Part shown: piece after piece, positions 15,059 to 19,434 of the stretch
Layout: the number at the start of each line of letters is the position of its first letter
Numbering within the stretch: position 1 is the stretch's first letter
Assembly (NCBI GenBank): GCA_036787065.1
Contig: DAIQPZ010000038.1
Span: forward strand, 1-19,434
Direction: 5' to 3'
Source of the DNA: JAJYIW01 sp036787065
GTDB lineage: Bacteria; Chloroflexota; Anaerolineae; Anaerolineales; Anaerolineaceae
Length of the DNA stretch: 19,434 bases
Notes under the pieces: generated by a model
What the model was told of the DNA's origin: nothing
Seen by the model: only the letters and a program-made list of their open reading frames with translations
Databases searched by the model: none
Made by a program: the position numbers and the translations under genes

Positions 15059-15087
15059 ATTAACCTCATTAAATAACGGGAGTCAGC

Positions 15088-16857
15088 TTAAGGCCCATTG
15101 TACCATCCACTCGCGGTAAAAATGGTGGTTAAAAACGTAGCCCGTTCGGCCGGCGTCATCGGTCTTGGCCGGGCAAAATCTTCCAGGCGGGCGGTCAACA
15201 ACTCTGAGCTGATGTAGCGACCGTTATAAAATATGTGCCGGTCGATAAACTCATCGCGGGTGGTGGAAATCAGGTTCTCGCCTACCTGCACATGCATCTG
15301 GTCAAAGAACAGGTTGCCCAAACCATAATGGATAAACCCATCGTCATAAAATTCCATGCTCTTAGGCGTATGTGCCTGGCTCCCATTCACAATAATGGCC
15401 CCGGCGTCCACCATCTTTCGGTAATCAACCTTTTCCTGATAACCAGGGGTATCGGTATAGTTTTCTGAATATTGAAAAGTCACCACCGGTAGGAAGCCAG
15501 CCGATCGCAGGGTTAATATTTGGGAAAGCATCCACTGGTAATCCCCACATGGGGCTGCGCCGGGCTGCGTGTCGGTAGCCCACGCGCCAACCGGACCCAC
15601 CAGGTTGCACCCAATCAATGCCAGGTGGTTACCGTTGTGATCGATCAAGAGCGGTTTCTGGGCTTCTTCAAGGTTACCACCTCCCCCAAAAGTGAACCAT
15701 CCGCGCTGGTGGTAAAGATCCAGGGTAGCTTGCGCCGCCGCCTTGCCCCAATCCAGGTTGTGGTTACCGGTCAGCTCGATGATGTTGGCGCCAACAAAAT
15801 CTAAAAGGCCAATATACGCATCCCGGCTGCAAAATAATAGGCTGGTAGACGACGCATTGGGATAGGGACAGTCAGAAGAAAAAGACACTTCATTGCTGAT
15901 ATGGGTGAAGTCGCCGCTGCGCAGCCAATCGACAATATCTTGACCGGGGTAATTAACCCCGTTCTTTTCCATGCGAGCAGCCGTCGCCCTCACCAGACCC
16001 GTCACCCCGGTCATGAGCAGGATAGTCATCTTTTTAGGGTCGCGATTGGTCGACGGGATCAGACCAGCCAGATCGACAGCTTTGACCTCTTTCAACAGTT
16101 CCGCTGCCTGGCTTTCCCCGGTCAAAGCCATGTGGACGGCCAATGAATACAACGAAGGGTCAAAATCTTTATGTAAAGGGGATTGCCCATCTACCGTCAG
16201 GACTTTCCATTTGGGTTCGAGCGATTCGAACGGCTGCAAGCCCCAGGATGGGCGGCTGTTCCAGGCCTCATCTAGAAGTCTGCCGGCCGGCAGGATACGC
16301 ACCGCGTTGGCGCCTGGAGGCCCCCATATGGCTTCAAAAACTGCCTCAGTATTTTGATCCACCAGCAGAGGTTTATCTTTGAAAACGGCCTGCGCTTTGC
16401 CTTTCCAGGCCTGGGCTAACTCATCCGAAGTAACCCCATCCACCAGGCTGGGAAACGGCGCCACGAGGGCATATATCCAATCAATGTTTTTAATCGTCTC
16501 CTTCTTCAAACCAGGTGAATTACCGAAATCCAGGCTAAAAAGGGCATCGTTCGCCTGGTTGGCGGAATGGAGACCATCCGGCAAGGTAACTTGTGAAATC
16601 AGACCGGCTGGGGCGGTTGGATTAAGCCAGATCGTGAAATCAGGCAGTGGGGTCGGGCTGGGTGTAACTTCAGAAGTGGGAGACGGGGATGGGCTGTCAG
16701 GCAGGTTTTGATCGGTTGGGGCAGCGGAAAATTGGGTAGGCTCAGGAATTCGAGTGGGCGCCAAACCGGCGGATACGGGGTAATTGCAGCCGGTCGCCAG
16801 CAGACAAAAACATAAGGCAAGACACCCTCCTTTGAAACGCTTCGCTGTATTTTTCAT
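15088..16857 (-). CDS. CapA-family (PGA_cap) lipoprotein
   Basis: A 589-aa protein with a lipoprotein signal peptide (basic start, LALCFCLLATGC, cysteine at residue 24), then a low-complexity Pro/Ser/Thr linker (about 30-75) that probably spans the cell wall. The C-terminal ~300 residues match the CapA-type metallophosphatase-like fold: LMTGVTGLVRATA, SGDFTHISNEVSF, FVGANIIELTGNHNLDWG, FTFGGGGNLEEAQKP, IVNGSQAHTPKSMEFY and IHYGLGNLFFDQ. The first motif normally begins with a metal-binding Asp (GD); here it is TG, so activity may be altered. CapA proteins act in poly-gamma-glutamate capsule synthesis, but many homologues lie outside capsule operons, and no capB/C genes are seen here. The middle region (80-280) is unassigned. 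Confidence 0.75.
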   Translation of the reverse strand: MKNTAKRFKGGCLALCFCLLATGCNYPVSAGLAPTRIPEPTQFSAAPTDQNLPDSPSPSPTSEVTPSPTPLPDFTIWLNPTAPAGLISQVTLPDGLHSANQANDALFSLDFGNSPGLKKETIKNIDWIYALVAPFPSLVDGVTSDELAQAWKGKAQAVFKDKPLLVDQNTEAVFEAIWGPPGANAVRILPAGRLLDEAWNSRPSWGLQPFESLEPKWKVLTVDGQSPLHKDFDPSLYSLAVHMALTGESQAAELLKEVKAVDLAGLIPSTNRDPKKMTILLMTGVTGLVRATAARMEKNGVNYPGQDIVDWLRSGDFTHISNEVSFSSDCPYPNASSTSLLFCSRDAYIGLLDFVGANIIELTGNHNLDWGKAAAQATLDLYHQRGWFTFGGGGNLEEAQKPLLIDHNGNHLALIGCNLVGPVGAWATDTQPGAAPCGDYQWMLSQILTLRSAGFLPVVTFQYSENYTDTPGYQEKVDYRKMVDAGAIIVNGSQAHTPKSMEFYDDGFIHYGLGNLFFDQMHVQVGENLISTTRDEFIDRHIFYNGRYISSELLTARLEDFARPRPMTPAERATFLTTIFTASGWYNGP

Positions 16858-17033
16858 CGAGGACCTATGCCTTTTTGAAGAATGATCACGCTGAGAATTC
16901 CACTGGCCTTTTGGATTATACTTGATTCATGCGGTGAGCCTTTTCAGCTCATCCTATGTTCCAATGTAAGAGAATTGATCGCTGATATATCATATCTGCC
17001 GGCTTTTCGATAGTTCTTGATAGGAGAATATTT

Positions 17034-17039
17034 TATAAT
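17034..17039 (+). promoter_or_regulatory. Candidate -10 box upstream of the thiolase gene
   Basis: TATAAT lies within an AT-rich stretch (GAATATTTTATAATC). No convincing -35 is found at 17 bp. A start about seven bases later would place +1 at 17046, the first base of the inverted-repeat structure. Transcripts would have to cross MITE copy 6 to reach the thiolase. Confidence 0.35.
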
Positions 17040-17045
17040 CTATTT

Positions 17046-17108
17046 ACCTGACAGTTTCAAAAAATCGGATCCCGAATAACATGGCTATTCGTGATTAAAC
17101 TGTCAGGT
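17046..17108 (+). repeat. 12-bp inverted repeat enclosing a smaller hairpin (possible structured leader or operator pair)
   Basis: ACCTGACAGTTT (17046-17057) and AAACTGTCAGGT (17097-17108) are perfect complements separated by 39 bp. Within this loop CGAATA and TATTCG (17073-17091) form a second, smaller hairpin. As RNA this would be a 63-nt stem closed by 12 pairs with an inner stem-loop, beginning where a transcript from the TATAAT box would begin. As DNA it could be two operator half-sites or a small repeat element. No T-tract follows. Confidence 0.65.
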
Positions 17109-17133
17109 TGCTAGTTTTATAACTTGAATTACT

Positions 17134-17243
17134 GTAACTGCTCAGCCAGGGTAAGAAAGTTGCCGAATTTTGAGTGTTTGCGGGTGCGGAACACCCGCAA
17201 ACACTCAAAAATGGGGTTGTTTCATACAAGTCTAAGCAGTTGC
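17134..17243. mobile_element. Palindromic MITE, copy 6 (110 bp, 8-bp target duplication)
   Basis: The left end is GTAACTGCTCAG and the right end is the complement of GCAACTGCTTAG. Flanks GAATTACT (17126-17133) and GAATTATT (17244-17251) match at 7 of 8. The hairpin has 19-bp arms (17168-17186 with 17192-17210). Its upper stem and loop, GCGGGTGCGGAACACCCGC, are those of copy 2 with one change. The outer stem is partly mismatched on the right (ATGGGG instead of TTCGG). It lies about 100 bp upstream of the thiolase gene, inside its likely 5' leader. Confidence 0.88.
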
Positions 17244-17343
17244 GAATTATTCTTGTCATACCACTGGAAATAAGATAGCGATCGACCCCTTGTGGTTCAA
17301 CAAGACAAATTAAGATCAATCGTTATGAAAGGTAAAACAGGAA

Positions 17344-18498
17344 ATGCGGGAAATCGCGGTTATCGGCATCGGCCAAACAAAAGTTGATGAACATTGGGAT
17401 AAATCTCTGGTCGAGCTGGCTGGAGAAGCCGCACTAACCGCCCTGGCAGACGCCAGGCGCGAATCGGTGGATGGGATCTTTTTTGGTAATATGCTGTCGG
17501 GGTCAGCCAACCACCAGCAGCACCTGGGTGCCTGGCTTGCCGATTGGATCGGGCTGCGCTATTCAGATGCCATCCATATCGAGTCTGCCTGCAGCTCGGG
17601 CGGGGCTGCCTTTCGGGCAGGGGTGATGGCGGTGGCGTCCGGCGAAATGGAAAGTGCGTTGGTGGTGGGAGCAGAGAAAATGACCGACTCACCCAACGCA
17701 GAGATCACGGCCAACCTGGCAACCGCGGCCGATGCGGACTGGGAACTGGAACAGGGCCTGTCCTTTGTGGCGATCAATGCCCTGGTCATGCAACGCTACA
17801 TTTACGAATACGGGTGGAAACATAGTGATTTTTCCCAATTTTCGATCAACGCACATGCCAACGCTGTGCATAATCCATACGCGCGCTTTCAAGAACCCCT
17901 CACCGAAAATGGCTATCAAAAATCGCCCATGATCTCTGACCCAATCAACCTGATGGATGCCTCACCCATGGGAGATGGAGCAGCCGCCATTGTCATTGTG
18001 CCAGCGGACACCCTCGCCGCACGTGGTCAGGTATTGATCACCGTGGCAGGTTCCGCTTCAGCCACCGATTCAATCGCCGTTCACAGCCGCCGCGATCCCC
18101 TCTGGCTAAGTGCGGCCGAAAAATCGGCTCACCAGGCGTACGATCAAGCTGGAGTAGGTCCAAATGAGATTAATTTCTTCGAACTGCATGACGCTTTTAC
18201 CATTATGGCCGCGCTATCTTTGGAAGCATGTGGGTTTATCGAACGTGGCAAGGGTCCTCGCCTGGCCCTGGATGGAGAGATCAGGCCATCCGGCCGTATT
18301 CCGATTGCCACTCTGGGGGGTTTAAAGGCGCGGGGTCACCCGGTTGGCGCCACCGGCGTTTACCAGTTGGTTGAAGTCGTGCAGCAGCTTCGCGGGCAGG
18401 CAGGCGAGACTCAAATCCAAGACGCCCGGATTGGCATGGCCCAAAATATTGGTGGAAGTGGTTCCAATATCGTCACAACCATTTTAAAACGCAAATAG
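17344..18498 (+). CDS. Thiolase-fold acyltransferase (SCP2/archaeal acetyl-CoA acetyltransferase-like)
   Basis: A 384-aa condensing enzyme of the thiolase superfamily. The nucleophilic cysteine is C83 in HIESACSSGGAAFRAG, the catalytic histidine is in NFFELHDAFTIMAALSLEACG, and the C-terminal GGLKARGHPVGATG loop carries the second His. The second catalytic Cys of classical degradative thiolases is replaced by MAQNIGGSGSNIVTTILKR, as in SCP2-type and archaeal acetyl-CoA acetyltransferases. These can act in the mevalonate pathway together with HMG-CoA synthase and a DUF35 OB-fold protein, but neither partner is in the window. AGGAA lies directly before the ATG with AAAGG a little further up. 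The AlkZ-related gene follows 15 bp downstream and is probably co-transcribed. Confidence 0.8.
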   Translation: MREIAVIGIGQTKVDEHWDKSLVELAGEAALTALADARRESVDGIFFGNMLSGSANHQQHLGAWLADWIGLRYSDAIHIESACSSGGAAFRAGVMAVASGEMESALVVGAEKMTDSPNAEITANLATAADADWELEQGLSFVAINALVMQRYIYEYGWKHSDFSQFSINAHANAVHNPYARFQEPLTENGYQKSPMISDPINLMDASPMGDGAAAIVIVPADTLAARGQVLITVAGSASATDSIAVHSRRDPLWLSAAEKSAHQAYDQAGVGPNEINFFELHDAFTIMAALSLEACGFIERGKGPRLALDGEIRPSGRIPIATLGGLKARGHPVGATGVYQLVEVVQQLRGQAGETQIQDARIGMAQNIGGSGSNIVTTILKRK

Positions 18499-18513
18499 TT
18501 TGCCAATAACACG

Positions 18514-19371
18514 ATGACCACTCTTTCGTTCGATGCTATCCAGGCATACCGCACCCAGACTTTCAACACCCATTCTGACCTAAAAATTTCAACTGCCGAA
18601 CAGGCCGTCGATTATGTCAACGCGCGGGGCATTGTCGCTTTCTGGCCGATTAAAGGCATCCTGCTGCCCAGCTTATGGAATGCCGTAGCTGGCGACCGTC
18701 CGGTGCCGGATGAGCACGATGACCCGGGTCATGTCACCTGGGGCTGGAAGGACGAGATGCTGGGCAAGAAAAAATGGTATTATGCCAGGGTCATCCGGCG
18801 GCGTAATACGTTTATTTCACTCGAAACAGCCCCTTATTTCTACGCCCTCACAGCTAATTATGGCTCGCCCGAAGAGGATTACCTGGAACAATACCGCCAC
18901 GGCCAGTTGACCCTGGAGGCCAAACTGGTCTACGAAGCCCTGCTTAAGAGCGGACCACTCGACACCATCTCATTACGCAAGACGGCTCACCTGACCAGCC
19001 GTGAGAGCAATTCGCGGTTTAACCGCGCGATAGACGACCTGATGATCGATTTCAAGATATTACCCGTGGGGGTTTGTGATGCCGGCGCCTGGCATTATGC
19101 CTACGTGCACGATCTGGTTCATCGTCATTTTCCAGAAATCCCCGAACAGGCCCGTTTTATCCAGGAACGTGAAGCCAGATGCCATCTGATCGAGGTCTAC
19201 CTCAACTCGGTCGGCGCGGTTACCATCAAGGAACTGTTGAAGGTATTTGGTTGGGACCGGGATCAAACCCAACTGGCGCTTAATAAATTGGAAGAGAAAG
19301 AAATTATAAAAGACCATCTGGAATTTTCAGATCAACCCGGTGAATGGATCGCTTTATCCAGTCTTTTGTAA
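18514..19371 (+). CDS. AlkZ-related winged-helix DNA-binding protein
   Basis: A 285-aa protein resembling the AlkZ-related/HTH_42 group, relatives of DNA glycosylases that unhook interstrand crosslinks. Recognisable stretches are IVAFWPIKGILLPSLWNAVA, DDPGHVTWGWKDEMLGKKKWYYARV, the first winged helix around SGPLDTISLRKTAHLTSRES, RFNRAIDDLMIDFKILPVGV, and a second helix-turn-helix near GAVTIKELLKVFGWDRDQ. The catalytic Q-x-Q motif that defines active AlkZ was not seen, so glycosylase activity should not be assumed. The start at 18514 has no clear Shine-Dalgarno and lies 15 bp after the thiolase stop; coupling is likely. Its physiological role is unknown. Confidence 0.65.
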   Translation: MTTLSFDAIQAYRTQTFNTHSDLKISTAEQAVDYVNARGIVAFWPIKGILLPSLWNAVAGDRPVPDEHDDPGHVTWGWKDEMLGKKKWYYARVIRRRNTFISLETAPYFYALTANYGSPEEDYLEQYRHGQLTLEAKLVYEALLKSGPLDTISLRKTAHLTSRESNSRFNRAIDDLMIDFKILPVGVCDAGAWHYAYVHDLVHRHFPEIPEQARFIQEREARCHLIEVYLNSVGAVTIKELLKVFGWDRDQTQLALNKLEEKEIIKDHLEFSDQPGEWIALSSLL

Positions 19372-19396
19372 ACCGAGTTTACAATAAACCTGGTTT
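19370..19396 (+). terminator. Possible terminator hairpin at the end of the AlkZ-related gene
   Basis: AAACCGAGTTTA (19370-19381) and TAAACCTGGTTT (19385-19396) pair over 12 positions with one wobble and one mismatch, loop CAA. The stem begins inside the stop codon. It ends in TTTGT, a weak T-tract, so termination is plausible but not strong. Confidence 0.4.
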
Positions 19397-19434
19397 GTAA
19401 CCTCTCAATAAAGAGGGGTGCGGGGTGTTTGTGG
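19397..19434. mobile_element. Possible left part of another GTAA-ended element, cut by the window edge
   Basis: GTAACCTCTCA is close to the family end GTAACTGCTCA. It is followed by AAAGAGGGG and GGTGTTTG, the latter identical to the stem entry of copy 4. No right arm is available, so this could be chance. Confidence 0.3.

Larger units (their letters stand above)
16858..17133. other. Divergent intergenic region between the CapA-like and thiolase genes
   Basis: No gene was found in the 486 bp between the two divergent genes. It holds a minus-strand TATAAT (16915-16920) suitable as a -10 for the CapA-like gene, a short TGAGC/GCTCA inverted repeat near 16935-16955, a plus-strand TATAAT (17034-17039), the inverted-repeat structure at 17046-17108 and MITE copy 6. 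The region between 17244 and 17343 shows nothing further. Confidence 0.5.

Noticed and set aside
8928..17243. The repeated palindromes as a CRISPR array or an origin of replication
   Set aside because: Copies are 1-4 kb apart with whole genes between them, differ in sequence, and two or three have target duplications. No cas genes, dnaA boxes or dnaA/dnaN genes were seen.
1..19434. A defence island, prophage, toxin-antitoxin pair or biosynthetic gene cluster
   Set aside because: All sizeable frames are explained by metabolic, envelope or housekeeping families; no nuclease, integrase, toxin or synthase module was recognised.

Overview
The window looks like a chromosomal segment of an uncultured Chloroflexota bacterium, most likely class Anaerolineae. 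This is inferred from the gene set: a long (~470 aa) class II fructose-bisphosphate aldolase, a phosphofructokinase with pyrophosphate-type residues, a DUF309 protein, a FabL-type enoyl reductase, an SCP2-type thiolase and an AlkZ-related winged-helix protein. Moderate GC and frequent GTG/TTG starts fit. No rRNA, tRNA, CRISPR array, transposase or phage gene was seen.

Layout. (1) 172-6115, plus strand: a tight six-gene run. It encodes a lipoprotein with G5-like and beta-propeller parts, a UDP-glucuronate decarboxylase-like SDR, a GtrA membrane protein, a magnesium-chelatase ChlI/BchI-like AAA+ ATPase, a URO-D-fold protein and an RsmD-like rRNA methyltransferase. Two junctions are ATGA overlaps. 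(2) 6137-6885: a decayed zone with a frameshifted C-terminal remnant of an LLM-class flavin oxidoreductase and a 63-bp tandem repeat array. (3) 6886-12938, minus strand: GT87-type membrane glycosyltransferase, DegS/NarL-type histidine kinase, phosphofructokinase, class II aldolase and Nudix hydrolase; the two glycolytic enzymes are adjacent. (4) 13211-14426, plus strand: DUF309 protein overlapping a FabL-like reductase, which meets a cyclase-family hydrolase (minus strand) so closely that the stop codons share a TTAA. (5) 15088-16857, minus strand: CapA-like lipoprotein. (6) 17344-19371, plus strand: thiolase and AlkZ-related protein.

The most striking structure is not a gene. A family of about 93-112-bp palindromic elements has ends resembling GTAACTGCTCAG and a strong internal hairpin. 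Two copies are flanked by clear 8-bp target duplications (one 8/8, one 7/8) and a third by a probable one. Every intergenic gap longer than 100 bp between 8893 and 17344 holds exactly one copy (five in all). A related copy probably straddles the left edge of the window and another may begin at the right edge. The upper part of each hairpin differs in sequence between copies yet stays paired. GTAA ends plus 8-bp duplications are features of IS66-family elements, so these are interpreted as IS66-mobilised MITEs that may also work as terminators or RNA-processing hairpins between genes.
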